Part shown: piece after piece, positions 23,977-35,060 of the stretch
Numbering within the stretch: position 1 is the stretch's first letter
How the letters are laid out: every line of letters starts with the position of its first letter
From: Gordius sp. MW1
Lineage: Eukaryota > Nematomorpha > Gordioida > Gordea > Gordiidae
Assembly (NCBI GenBank): GCA_964036665.1
Contig: OZ038531.1
Coordinates: 3,968,001 to 4,032,000 of the forward strand
Length of the DNA stretch: 64,000 nucleotides
Direction of reading: 5' to 3'
The notes under the pieces: model-generated
Databases searched by the model: none
What the model was told of the DNA's origin: nothing
Seen by the model: only the letters and a program-made list of their open reading frames with translations
Position numbers and translations under genes: made by a program

Positions 23977-26489
23977 CCCATTGAGGACTATCGTCTATTT
24001 ATCAAACGCAAAATATACCATTTTCAGGCTATTAATTTTAAACCTCAAAAGCCTTATTATATTATCAAACGTAGTTTTTATTAAAGCTTAAACTGAGTTC
24101 TAACTTCCTGGTGGATCATTATTATTTTGTTTCCTTATTAAATGGCTTCTATAACCAATAAAAGAAAGCGTACTTTTGAAAATTTGAAAAATTCAGACTC
24201 TTTGTAAGTATATGTTAATACACTTCTATATAATAAACATTTAACTAATTACATTTGCATATTCTTAATCTATAAAAAATGCTTTTTAAAATGATATATA
24301 ATTTATACAATATTAAGCATATTTTCATATTTATATAAGCTTTTAAAAATTGATGTAGTAATTTTTACACTATAGGCTTTTAAATACAGAAGAAGTCCTT
24401 ACACTTTTAGAATCAGATAGTACTTTATTGAGCAACGTTCAAGCCATTGATTTAGCCCTTATTCCACCTGTTGATGGCTATGATACAGATTATGATGAAA
24501 TTTCAGAAGATGAAACTGAAGTTTTTATTAATGATCCTCATAAATTAGGACCTGGTGTATTAGCAAAGAAAGCTGAGGTGCTTATAACAAACAATGATAA
24601 TGAAATAAATCACCTTGACACTGAAATGCTGTTACCATCTATAAACAAAGTGTCCACATCTAAAAAAAAATCCTTATAAAAAGCAAAAACGATTAACAGG
24701 GAAATCAATTAAACTTGTGCCAGAAACAAAGGAACATGCAAAACTTAAATTACAGAATTTACAAGAGAATGCTCCTAACATTTTAACTGAAATACAAAAA
24801 TCTTCTCTTACACCCTTACAAGTTTTTCAATTCTTTTGGGATACTGACTTAATTGAGCTCATATGCAAAGAGAGTAAAAAATATGCCAAATATAAATATA
24901 GTGATGAAACCTTTGAAGTGACTTGTGAGGAAATGTATAAATTGCTTGGTGTTTTACTAGTATCAGGCTACTCTAAACTACCTAAAAAACGTCTGTATTG
25001 GGAAACGCAAGCAGATGTTAATAACATAGCCATTGCTAATTGTATTTCCAGAGATCGCTTTGAAGCGATCTTCAAATATCTTCATTTTTCGGATAACACT
25101 TGAAACCTGGAAATTGGAAGCCTGAAAAAGGTGAATGTTTTGATGGATTATATGAACAAAAAATTCGAAAAATATATTGAACCTAATCCCACAATATATT
25201 CTTTAGATGAAGCCATGGAACCATACTATGGTAGGTTTCATTTAAAGCAATTTATACGTGGTAAGCCCATAAGATTTGGGTATAAGTTTTGGTGCTTGAA
25301 CAAGCCCAATGGTTATTGTTGTCGTTTCAAATTATATGAAGGACGTGAGGAACGAGAACCAGGAGTACCCCTTGGTTCCGCCGTTGTAAAAAAGCTGGTT
25401 ACAGGGTTTGTTCCACCAAATAGTCACATATTTATTGATAACTTTTTTAATTCTTTACCATTATTGGAAGAGTTGGCGAAAGATTCAATTCAATTAACAG
25501 GAACAATACGAGCCGACAGGATTCAAAAGGCCCCTCTCCAAGATCTAAAAAGAGCGCCTAAAAGAGCCTGGCAAGTTCTTAGGGCAAAGGATACAAATAT
25601 ACAATTGTATAGATGGAATGAAAGCCAGGTGACCCTGGCAACAAATCGAACAGATAGCCTAGCAACGAAGTGCACTAGGTATAGCAGATCAGCCAAGAGT
25701 AGGATTACCATTCCTCAACCAACCCTAATCAGCGAATACAATAAGGGAATGGGGGGTGTTGACCTTTTAGACCAGTTTCGTGGCTCATATCGTGTCGGAA
25801 TACGATCAAATAAATGGTATTGGCCCCTAATACGTTTTTGTCTTAACGCTGCAGTCGTTAATTCGTGGCTGTTATACCGGGAAGTTCATAAAGGGATTCC
25901 CCTTTTAAATTTTTTGCGGAAGATTACAGTCCCTTTGCTATCTGTTCCGAACATTCCGCGATTGAGGACCGTATATCCAAGGCGTACAAGCAATGTTTAT
26001 GCCGAGGTGCGGTTTGATAATCGGGAGCATCGCAAAGAACCCCACACAAAGGAGGTGTGGCCTTTGCCATAAATCCGCGAAAATCATATGCACAAAATGC
26101 AACATCGGTTTACATATTAATTGTTTTATTCAATATCATACTCCGTAACTTGTTAACACTATATTTTCATATTTTTGTGATTTTAAATTTTGCAATAAAT
26201 TTTTAAATATATGACTTAAAATTAACTTGTCAATAAATAATTTATATTATAATAAGTTTTATTTCATAATTAAATAATTTTTGCTTGAGCTATTGCTTAA
26301 AATTTGCATTTTTTTTTGTAATATAAACAGCGGATTCCTATCGTATGAAATAAACGACACCTTAAAAATGGCAGTAATATATTTTTTTTCAAATTTTTTT
26401 CTCAATATTTTCTTTTGGTGCATAATCACTCGAGAATTCCAAATTTTACAAAAATCTGTCGAAGATTCATATGGTCCGGTCTCAATGGG
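23977..26489 (+). mobile_element. piggyBac-like transposon nested in RT
   Basis: The element is 2513 bp. Ends are CCCATTGAG at 23977-23985 and CTCAATGGG at 26481-26489, a 9-bp perfect TIR. It is flanked by TTAG (23973-23976 and 26490-26493). Removing it and one TTAG rejoins the RT reading ACCFT-KLDLTKAY without loss. CCC ends and a 4-bp TTAA-like target are piggyBac features; TTAG is a departure from TTAA. Confidence 0.93.
24142..26151 (+). pseudogene. piggyBac transposase, frameshifted
   Basis: A DDE transposase of the DDE_Tnp_1_7 type. Exon 1 starts at 24142 (MASITNKRKR), and a 172-bp intron (24204-24375, GTAAGT...ATAG) keeps frame. The acidic N-terminal region follows, then a shift in an A9 run near 24665, and the dimerisation region to 25103. 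A stop/shift near 25103 precedes the catalytic part 25131-26072. The three catalytic Asp are present in YSLDEAMEPYYGR, HIFIDNFFNS and GMGGVDLLDQ. A further shift near 26050 hides the C-terminal Cys-rich domain, readable in the next frame as RCGLC...CTKC...HINCF. Length and order match intact piggyBac proteins; three lesions make it dead. Confidence 0.9.
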
Positions 26490-26493
26490 TTAG

Positions 26494-27046
26494 TAAAACA
26501 ACACGCGTTATTGAGTTTATTTAACAAATCGTCGATTTTGGGTAATGGGTACAACAATCCTTGAGCGTATTTGTTTATAGTAAACCGGTAATCAATACAT
26601 AATCGAAGAGTCCCATCGCTTTTTTTCACGGGTACCACTGGACTGGCCCATCTTAAGAAATCGATCGGTTCTATCACCCCGTCTCTGACCCATTTGTCCA
26701 GCTCTTCTTCTACTTCTTTCTTCCATGCCATCGGCACCCTTCGTGCGGGGATAAATACGGGATCTATGCCCTCTTTTAACGGTACTTCCACCGTTATTCC
26801 CTTGATTGCTTTTGAAAATTTGTTTAGCTGGCCCTCCCATTGCTTTATCACGTGCCGGATCGCGGACTTGGAATCCTTCGGTCTTTCTACGTGATTTACC
26901 GCGTACCGTTCCGCCGCAGCTCTGGAGTTCCAACGAATTCGTCGCCAAATTTCGGACTCATATTCTTGGATCCAATCGATCCGACACAACGGCGGCCCAG
27001 CTACGTCTGCTATCAATAACGACAGCTGTTTTCTCATGTCCCCCAT
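26494..27046 (-). pseudogene. Ty3 reverse transcriptase, N-terminal half
   Basis: It reads from 27046 through IPARRVPMAWKKEVEEELD and SPVVPVKKSDGTLRLCIDYR to PKIDDLLNKLNNACCFT, the start of the Ty3 RT. Past 26494 the frame runs into the piggyBac terminus. The continuation is at 23972. Confidence 0.88.
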
Positions 27047-27310
27047 TTAGGCATTAGCTTGCACCTTGGCTACGATCTTTATTTCCTCGTGGCCGTACGC
27101 GTACACCGTCGGGACGGACTCTTTGTTGCGTGGGATCTCCTTCGCCCATCTTCGCGCCGGTATTATCGATACCGTGGCGCCGGTATCGAAGATGCATTGG
27201 AATAATTCGTTATTAATATATATATCTACAGTTAACACATCTAAAGCATGTTTTAACCTGGAAATTCGGACCGGCCCAGGCCACGCTTCTCGTCCCGCCA
27301 CTACGCCCAA
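27047..27310 (-). pseudogene. Ty3 aspartic protease
   Basis: The frame contains FQCIFDTGATVSIIPARRW, the D-T-G active site and flap-side sequence of retroelement proteases. It sits between gag and RT in the order expected for Ty3/Gypsy. It is treated as part of a dead element. Confidence 0.85.
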
Positions 27311-27830
27311 CGCCTCTTAGGACCCGTCTTGCAAAGTGCTTAGCCCCGTGTATCGTCTCGGCCGTTAACGCCAGCTCGCGTAGGTGGTCCCATTTGATGT
27401 CATTTTCTGCCAACAGTCTCGCCTGTAAGCTTATATCGCGCAATTTTATAATGAATTGGTCGACGATTCTGTTCTGCAATTCTTCGTTTCGGAAGTTGCA
27501 GCTGTTAGCTCCAGCCTTGAGTCTATTAGCGTACGTGTCTATCGTCTCTCCCTTGCCTTGTCGGACCGTTGAGAATTCATACCTCTTTGCCCTCGCGCAT
27601 GAATTCCTTTGGAATAATTTTTTTAACCGATTTTTAGCTTCTTCATATGTAATTCCTGTCAACTCTTGCGGTCTTTAATCCTCTAGTATTAATTGGAATG
27701 CCTCCCCATCAAGGCTGGTTAATAATAGAGCTGCTTTTTGCTCATCTGTCTCCGTCTTATTGCTCTTTAGGAATAGCTCAAATTGTGTTATAAAAGCGTC
27801 GATGTTAGCCGTTGTTTTATATTTCTGCAT
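27213..27830 (-). pseudogene. Ty3 gag-like protein with in-frame stop
   Basis: It starts at 27830 (MQKYKTTANIDAFITQFELF) shortly after the 5' LTR. A TAA interrupts the frame near 27677, after which the retrotransposon gag pattern resumes (GITYEEAKNRLKKLF, GETIDTYANRLKAGA). No CCHC zinc knuckle is visible before the protease region. Its role would be capsid formation; it is inactive as read. Confidence 0.8.
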
Positions 27831-27842
27831 TCCCGCGTAAGC

Positions 27843-27860
27843 TTATCCTTTACGTCGCCA
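27843..27860 (-). other. Candidate tRNA primer-binding site
   Basis: Directly after the 5' LTR the minus strand reads TGGCGACGTAAAGGATAA. The TGG start pairs with a tRNA 3'-CCA end. Which tRNA primes it (Ser or Arg types end similarly) cannot be decided. Confidence 0.65.
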
Positions 27861-28054
27861 CTATTAAAGGTTGGGGATCTTTATTTAACAGACAGGTTTC
27901 GGAGCGATACAATAATAGAAAAGTGAGTAAGAACGTGTATATCCAACGATATAATACATTCCGCATATAACCAATTAACGATAATTTGATTGACAACACA
28001 TCGGTAAATAACATATCCCCTGAGTCACTTCGCACTCCAATTACCTCTCTACAG
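27861..28054 (-). repeat. 5' LTR of the Ty3 element
   Basis: It spans CTATTAAAGG to CTCTACAG on the plus strand and is nearly identical to 21434-21630. TSD TTTTC follows at 28055-28059. Confidence 0.9.
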
Positions 28055-28677
28055 TTTTCCTAATATTTATAATTCTTAACTTTTTTATTTATTTATCTCA
28101 TCTTTATAAATTATGTATTTTATAAAAATCAAAATTATATAGGAAAAAAACCTTTCGCGAGAAATGACGTTTAGCACAATGAATGAGTAAGCGTACGAGT
28201 GACTAAAAAATATTTAATCAGGTCAAATGTAGGTAAACTTATAAATTTTTTAATATAGATTTGACAACATAATCTATTATTTGCCAAAACTAAAAAATTT
28301 AATTTTTTATACTTTAAATTTATTTATTGTGTTTTAATTTGCACTTTCTATGGAAAATGTTATATTTAATAATAAATAGCTCATATCTTTATATTGTTAA
28401 TAACACGTCGTACCAAATCTTTATCAAGCTTGTGTATTAACGCTTTTCAAAATAAAAAAGTTTGCCATCTTAATTTTTTTAAAATTTTTATACTTATTTA
28501 ATAATTTTAATAATCAGGGGAAATTTTTATTTAGTATAAATATTTTTTGTTGAGACAAGTCGAGAATTCTTGTTGAGACAAGATGAGACCGAGATTGTTC
28601 AAGAAGATCGAGATTCTCATAATCGCACCTGAGTCGAGATGAGATTTTGCTTTTAAGACCTAGACGAGATCTAAACA

Positions 28678-29475
28678 CTAAAGATAGATATCTAGGAGTT
28701 GGAATGAATTAGATTTAGCACCTTTGCCAGCGAGCTTGTATCCCTCAAGCGCGACTTTCAGGGTGAAGAGGGACATCGAGGGGTGGGGCAGAGGCTTGGA
28801 CATCCAGGCACATGTAGGGGCTTTAGACACTTGAGATTTGTGCCGCTTGAAGATGTTGCGAAGTGCATCAAGCACGGCTGGTATGTTACCGGAGCCGGCA
28901 TCCCGACTGAGGGAGTCTTTAATGGGGGTAAATCCTTCCGAGACACCAGCTAGCAAAGTGGTGAGATTTATTCCCCATTGGGTAACGCGAGGGGGGGGGG
29001 GGGGGTAGATCAGTGTTGGAAGGCGGGGTAAATAGTTGACGAGGTCTCCTTAATTATGTTTTTGAGAATGGCAGACCAGCATGGAGAGCTAAAATTAATG
29101 TCCTTGTTTAGAGCAGGTAAGCCATAAGGCCCAAGCGTCGGCCAATTCATTGTTTGTTTTAGAATTTTTTAACGAGCGGCAGGGGCCCCACTCTTTTTGA
29201 CATTTCGGCCCTTATTTGAGCCTCGAAATGACTTTTTTTAGGCGGTGCTTTAGCTATTTTACATATTTTAGCCCCATATCGGTGAGTCAAGTCTAATCGT
29301 GTCTACCTGTTGTAGCCAAGTTGTATTCTATCGCCAGACACAGGGTTTCAAGCTGATCATCAAAACATATGAGTAGGTCTACATCGGAGGTAGAAAAACA
29401 GAGTTTGAACATCTTAATAGCAAAATTCGTCTTGTGCCGGTCTTATTTTTGAATTTTTATCGGAGACTTTAACTT
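28678..29475 (-). pseudogene. Decayed unidentified coding sequence, copy B
   Basis: The open stretch 28956-28678 reads GVSEGFTPIKDSLSRDAG ... ALEGYKLAGKGAKSNSFQ. Upstream on the minus strand (to about 29450) are further protein-like pieces with stops, colinear with copy A at 12990-13820. Copy B ends inside this sequence, so the upstream part seen in copy A (13830-14045) is missing here. No family is recognised. Confidence 0.4.
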
Positions 29476-29739
29476 CAAACTGCCAAAGAAAAAACTTAAT
29501 TGAATCTCTCAGTTTATATGCTTCCATGTAGGTTCAAATCCCATTCGAATGACATTCATTGTTGAAGGAAGGAATGTTAAAGAAGGCAGAAACGATTATT
29601 TTAAAGCAGCTATCACAACGATTTATTTGAATCATGTTCAAAATAACGACAGTTCATAATACTGACAGCATTCCAAATTAGACATTAAATCTAGAATCAA
29701 AATTAGCAAAAAATATATGAACATATGTTTAAACAAATA
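29476..29739. other. Unassigned spacer
   Basis: A+T-rich DNA after the duplication breakpoint. GGTTCAAATCC at about 29531 resembles a tRNA B box, but no cloverleaf could be drawn. Nothing else is seen. Confidence 0.4.
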
Positions 29740-30097
29740 TATGTATATAATAAAATATATAGATTTATATATAAGCAATTTATAGATACTTAATATATTA
29801 AACTAGATTATATAATTAATAAATTAAAGTTAGTCTGGTAAAGGGTGGTATATAATTAAGTGTATATAATAAAATATATGTAATAATATATAAGCAATTT
29901 ATACATACTTAATATATTGAATACTAGATTATATAATTAATAAAAACAAGTTAATCTGGTAAAGGGTGGTATATAATTAAGTGTATATAATAAAATATTT
30001 GTAATAATATAAAAGCAATTTATACATACTTAATATATTAAATACTAAATTATATAATTAAGTAATACACGTAGTTTGGTATAGGGTTGTGTATAAT
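29740..30097. repeat. Tandem repeat, about 120-bp unit
   Basis: Three A+T-rich copies of a unit near 120 bp share TCTGGTAAAGGGTGGTATA and AAGCAATTTATACATAC. The last copy is interrupted by the MITE at 30098-30251. Confidence 0.85.
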
Positions 30098-30251
30098 CAT
30101 GGGCGTAGCCAAGGGGGGGGGGGCAGGGAGGGGCGGCTGCCCCCCTCTAAACCTTAAAATTCTTTGAAATTATGGCAAAAATTAAAAAAAAGTATAATTT
30201 TGCATAAATTATTATTGCCTCCCTCTAATCCCAATACTGGCTACGCCCATG
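30098..30251. mobile_element. GC-rich GGGCGTAGC MITE, 8-bp TSD
   Basis: CATGGGCGTAGCC at the left, GGCTACGCCCATG at the right and a G-run inside. A perfect TSD TGTATAAT is at 30090-30097 and 30252-30259. Confidence 0.88.
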
Positions 30252-30360
30252 TGTATAATTAAGCAATATATAATATTTAGGTATTATATTGTATAAAGGA
30301 TATCATCCGAGTGCTATCTCATGCCTCTAGATTCTTGTTTACAAGTTGATTAATGGAATC

Positions 30361-31855
30361 TAGAGCTGTTAAAAGTTCCTTTTAAAAAGGAACTTGTCAA
30401 GTTCCAGTTCCTTTGCCTAAAATGGAACTAGTTCCAGTTCCTTTTTTAAATTTTTTTTTAAAATGTACAAACATCTTTTATTAATTCATAAAACCAATAT
30501 ATTATATATTACAATTTATAAAAATCATCAGGTAATAATTTGTTTATTTGATTTTAACAAAATATTATTTTCAAAGTTGTCATCTAAAAGACATGTTCGC
30601 TTGTCTCCAAATAAAATTTTGCCCAAGCTAAATAATCTTTCCACAGGGACACTTGATGGTAATGGCATTATAATCAATAAAGTTTTTTTAAATGGGGAAA
30701 ACTGTCTTAAAGACTTAAATTTCGGTTATTAGAAAGCAAAAAACGTTTAATTGATTCATTCTTTTCATCATTTTTTAATTCAAAAAATCCATTTCTGATA
30801 AACTAGGTCCAGTCTGTTGAGATTTAGGAACAAAAAAATTGATGTCCTCTAAAATATTTGCTTTCATGTTCGCAGCGCATTCTTTGCAAATCCAATTCCA
30901 ATCTGTTTTAAAACAGGATGGAGAATAGCCGCCGACAGATTTTCTTTGCTAAAAAGATCCAAAAATCTATTAATTAGCTAGACTAGACGTTATAAATAAT
31001 ATTAAACCTGTTATTAATGCCTTGAGTAATAGCATCTTTTAATGGCTTACACCATTTCAAGGAGCCCATAGATTCAATTTTCATCAATATTTGTGTGGTT
31101 GTCGGGGTATAATATGCAAGATACATATAGTTTTGCCCTTCCAAAAACTCAATTGCATTGCAATTGGTTCCATGACCTTTAAAAACTATTTTAAAATAAT
31201 GCTAATAATTGAAATAAAATTTTACATCGCAATATTCTGCAATAAAATCACATTCATCTGATGTGAACTTTTATCGCATACACTTTGTAACCCATCAAAT
31301 TGTCCCTTTATAATGGAAGTTATGTTCCTCATAGAATTATATAAGGAATTCCATCTTGTAATAACAGGACATATAAAATAACAACCAAGTTGTTTTTTAA
31401 ACAACTCAGCAGCATGAGTTGATCTACCTTCCAAGTTCCACAACTGGCATTTGTGCACTACCAATGAGCATATTTTTTTTATACTTTTCATTGGTATTTA
31501 TGTATTTCGTCACATCAGTTGTAGCAATCAAATTCAACGTGTGGCAAGCACACCTTCTATATGTTTAGGAAGAAAGTCATACCAAGGGATTATGACCAAC
31601 CAACCAGACAACAAACACTACCGTGAATAAAATACTAAATAAAATAATATTTAAATTACAAATTAATTTAAAAAATTTTAATGCAAATTGAAATTGGCAA
31701 AAGGAACTTAAAAGGAACTTGTAAGTAGTTCTTTTTGCGATAAATTGAGAAAAAAAGGAACTAGTTCCAGTTCCTCATTTTACAAAGGAAATTAATAGTT
31801 TCTTTTTTTTTAAAAAGGAACTAGTTCCTTGGAACTAGTTCATTTAACAGCTCTA
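30361..31855 (-). mobile_element. hAT transposon with decayed transposase
   Basis: Inverted ends are TAGAGCTGTTAAA and TTTAACAGCTCTA; subterminal GGAACTAGTTCC-type motifs follow. On the minus strand, transposase pieces are readable in order: CACHTLNLIATTD near 31550 (the hAT CxxHxLNL box), 31491-31222 with VITRWNSLYNSMRN, and 30720-30530 with VPVERLFSLGK ... NILLKSN, the C-terminal dimerisation motif. Stops and shifts separate them. Flanks share TGGAAT, but a clean 8-bp TSD is not visible. Confidence 0.82.
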
Positions 31856-32339
31856 GTTGGAATATTTAGAATGATAATTGATATAGTTAGAGAGTATAAT
31901 CTCAGCTTAAAAATATAAGAGATTTGCTAATGTTTTTTGTACTTTAATAGAGAACATTAAATTTTAAAAGGCCAATATCTAGCCATTAGATTAAATAGAA
32001 ATTATTCATACAATTTATGATGCTATATAACTTAGCCCGAATTTTTGCTCATCTAATTTTTATTCTTAATTACAAATAAAATGGAAAAAAAATTTTGCCA
32101 GCTTTCCCCCACCATTGAGAAATTCATGGCAACGCGCTTGATACAAACTTAATATCCCATCACTAGGAATAACAAAATATGAATAATACCATTACACACA
32201 CGTAATCTCACAATCTTTTAACCCTCAACACTTAACGTAAGTTTTATTCTTTGTTAAGGACTTTTGAAAGGCTTTTGTTGATAATAGCTTGATTTAGTTT
32301 TGAAAATAAGTATAAACAGCTGTTCAACAATCTATAGTA
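31856..32339. other. A+T-rich spacer
   Basis: No gene, terminator-like structure or repeat family is recognised here. Confidence 0.4.
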
Positions 32340-32347
32340 GTTTATGT

Positions 32348-32618
32348 TGGTGGTCCGTCAACTTGCAGAAAACCATCTTGCCGAACTGTATGTCCCGATG
32401 TTAAAAAATATCCCCCAATAATAAAATGTTTCCCAACAAGAAAGCATATTGATAATTTAATTTCGGGTTTAAAGTTATAATTTAGGTTTTTTTATAATTA
32501 AAATTAATTATTATAAAAAGTACTCAAGTTAGGGCCTTCTTTATGATAATGGGAAGATGGTTATTAATGTCCCAGTGTGAATTCGGCAAGATGGTTTTCA
32601 GCGAGTTAATAGGGCACC
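32348..32618. mobile_element. TIR MITE, 8-bp TSD over the kinase start codon
   Basis: Inverted ends are TGGTGGTCC...AACTTGCAGAAAACC and, inverted from the right, GGTGCCC...AACTCGCTGAAAACC. TSD GTTTATGT is at 32340-32347 and 32619-32626. The right TSD copy contains the ATG of the uridine-cytidine kinase. A second member of the family is at 60629-60860, also with an 8-bp TSD. Confidence 0.85.
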
Positions 32619-32622
32619 GTTT

Positions 32623-33684
32623 ATGTCTAATTTGGCGACTATTCAGAATCGTAACAAATTGTCTGAAAATATGTCTGCAAAATATTGTGCCAATATTGGA
32701 CAAACAAATGGTTATTCAAATAAACCATTTATTATAGGAGTAGCTGGCGGAACTGCCTCTGGAAAGGTGAGTATTTGTTAATTTTATTCAGAAATTTAGA
32801 TCTCTATATCGTGTAGACATCAGTTTGTTCCAAAATTATTGATAGACTAAAAGAAGATGGAATAGGGCCGAGATCAGTTTCTATGCTATGTATTGATAGT
32901 TTTTATCGCGATTTAACTCCACAAGAAAGTGAATTAGCTAAAAAAGGGGATTTTAATTTTGATCATCCTGATGCCATTGATATGGAAACCCTAACAACTT
33001 GTTTAAATGAAATGAATCAAAGACACTCTGTTCAGATCCCAATATATAGCTATGCTACTAATTCAAAGTAGAATTTACTAAAGAATCTATATTTTTAACC
33101 TTAAGGTCAGGAGATTTTTTAACACTGCCCCCTTCAGATGTTATTTTGTGTGAAGGAATTTTAATATTTTATTTTAAGACAATTAGAGATATATTTGATA
33201 TGAAATTATTCGTAGACACAGATGCTGATACAAGATTGGCTAGAAGAGGTGACATTTTACTATATATAGTTATATACAATAAATATTGTTTTGGCATATT
33301 ATTTATTTTTGTATTTTTTGCTAATATAAGTCAAAAGAGATATTATGGAACGAGGGAGGCATCTTGAAACCATTTTACATCAATATCTCACATTTGTGAA
33401 ACCAGCGTTTGAAGAATTTTGTTTGCCAGTAAGAAATATTATTCATCTACAAATATTTTTAGACTAAAAAATATGCAGATATAATAATTCCTCGTGGTGC
33501 CAACAATACAAGTAAAATTAATTTATTGCTTTAATTTTTGGGGTCAAACATTATTTACATTTTAAAATATTTGTGCATAGTTGCAATAGATCTCATTGTT
33601 CAACATATCAAAGATTATTTAAAATCTGCTACAGCTTCTATAAATATTAAAAGACTCAGACATTCATCGGATTCAATACTATGA
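32623..33684 (+). CDS. Uridine-cytidine kinase, six exons
   Basis: It phosphorylates uridine and cytidine to UMP and CMP in the cytosolic pyrimidine salvage pathway. Exons are 32623-32766, 32817-33067, 33106-33248, 33331-33428, 33463-33511 and 33581-33684. All five introns (50, 38, 82, 34 and 69 bp) are GT-AG and preserve phase, giving 262 residues, the normal length of UCK1/UCK2-type enzymes. Visible motifs are the P-loop [12 protein letters not shown] (39-50), [11 protein letters not shown] (catalytic Asp at about 75), [57 protein letters not shown] and IIPRGANNT. The chosen ATG is the first in frame and abuts a MITE, so the promoter and 5' UTR must lie within or beyond that MITE, or expression is lost. 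A frameshifted duplicate lies at 54162-55190. Confidence 0.92.
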
Positions 33685-33833
33685 TTTTGAACCAATCTGT
33701 ATCATTTATTATATCATAATCATTAATAATATTTGTCATTCTTTAATGAGATCTACTTAATATATATGTTTTTTTAAGATACTATTTTTAAACTCAAAAA
33801 AATCCCATATTTTTCTAGTGAATATGTCATAAG

Positions 33834-34638
33834 TAGAGCTGTAAAGAACTAGTTCACTTTTTTCTTAACTTAAAACTAAACTAGTTACCTTCCAAAGAAT
33901 AGAATTGTGAACTTGAACTAGTTTTTTTAAGATTGAACTTGAACTAGTTATTTTTTTCAAATTCTGAACTTGAACTATACTATATAATTGAACTAGTTCA
34001 TCAAAAATATAATATTTGAAATGAAATTATAAGCCGTGTTTATTGTTTGTATGTGCATCAACGATTTAGCACGCATTGTCTTTGCGGCAATCATACAGAC
34101 ATACATTAACCGCGCATTCTTGATTTTAAAAACACAAAAAAATTCTTGCTTGTTTTATTGTCAGAACGTTTATTAAACGTTCTTGTTTATTAAATGATAA
34201 TTTTGAAAACTATCAATTATAATTGTATAGTGTTTGCAATAAAAATTTTAAACATTGGATAGTTGATTTAGTTTTGTTGAAAAAGCGTGTTATAGAACAT
34301 TTCCTTAAATTATATTTTATAATAATTTATATAAATCAAATTTTTGGATCAACATTTTATTAATTTAGATTTTCAAATATATAATAGACTATAGAATTTA
34401 AATTTGGGATAGGATTCAAATCAAAAAACTGATTTTAATTCATAAATCATTTTCTAAAACCCCTTGGATTAGATTTAAACTTTAACATATTTAAAAAAAT
34501 GATTTGAACTAGTTAATTTTGTAAAATTGAACTATGAATGAAGCAGTTACTTTTTAAAAAATATGAACTTGAACTAATGATTTTTTTCAGATTGAAATAT
34601 GAACTTGTTTGTATCATAGATGAACTTTAACAGCTCTA
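33834..34638. mobile_element. hAT-like non-autonomous element
   Basis: Ends are TAGAGCTGTAAAG and CTTTAACAGCTCTA. The TSD is GTCATAAG at 33826-33833 versus TTCATAAG at 34639-34646 (7 of 8). Subterminal DNA repeats TTGAACTAGTT-type palindromes many times on both sides. No coding sequence. The duplicate region after the broken kinase (about 55325) lacks it. Confidence 0.8.
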
Positions 34639-34645
34639 TTCATAA

Positions 34646-34915
34646 GGGTGCGTCTTAAAATGCGATTTTGCATAGATGCAAGAAAAACGAATGCATGTTA
34701 GAACATAGCCGCGTCTTAATATGAGCGTCACTTCATTTTTGTTCTATTTTTGTGTTTTTGCTCGTAAAACAAATATTTATCCTTTAATTACGCGTATTAA
34801 TGCATATTCATATGTTAACTAAACTAAAATTGTTGATTCCACGACATGTATATCGCATATTTAGACAAACAAAAATATGGTGCCATGAAGTTTAATTGTA
34901 TATTAAGACGGGCCC
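34646..34915. mobile_element. PIF/Harbinger-like MITE
   Basis: Ends are GGGTGCGTCTTAA and TTAAGACGGGCCC with TAA on each side. The core is the reverse complement of the MITEs at 2453-2658 and 17952-18172. It is absent from the duplicate at about 55328. Confidence 0.65.
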
Positions 34916-35060
34916 TAAGACATGTAAAATATAACCACTCTGACCCTTTATTTATAGAACAAATTTACTAATTTATAAGTTTACCAATTAATTTGCAAGT
35001 TCAAAAGTAACTAAGCTTGAGCATGTTAAATCGTATGGGGCAATTTGTCAATGTAAAAGG

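Larger units (their letters stand above)
21434..28054 (-). mobile_element. Ty3/Gypsy LTR retrotransposon, with nested piggyBac
   Basis: Two near-identical LTRs (about 195 bp) bound a minus-strand gag-protease-RT-RNase H-integrase order, the Ty3/Gypsy arrangement. TTTTC is duplicated at 21429-21433 and 28055-28059, and copy A at about 8000-8020 shows the empty site. Primer-binding and polypurine sites are present. No env-like frame was seen. Frameshifts and a gag stop make it inactive. The RT is further split by the piggyBac element at 23977-26489. The nearest described type from motif wording is the K02A2.6/Mag-like group; this is inference. Confidence 0.92.
16139..29475. repeat. Segmental duplication, copy B
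   Basis: This is the partner of 1127-13830, in direct orientation. Copy-specific insertions are DNA of unknown type at 16301-17090 and the Ty3 element at 21434-28054. The LINE debris before each copy (335-1127 and 14938-16020) suggests that the duplicated unit may start earlier than 1127. Non-coding stretches 17717-17951, 19853-21428 and 28055-28670 are A+T-rich and hold nothing else I can name. Confidence 0.9.

Noticed and set aside
21434-28054. Endogenous retrovirus with env
   Set aside because: Only gag, protease, RT, RNase H and integrase parts are seen; no envelope-like frame with signal peptide and membrane helix lies between integrase and the 3' LTR.
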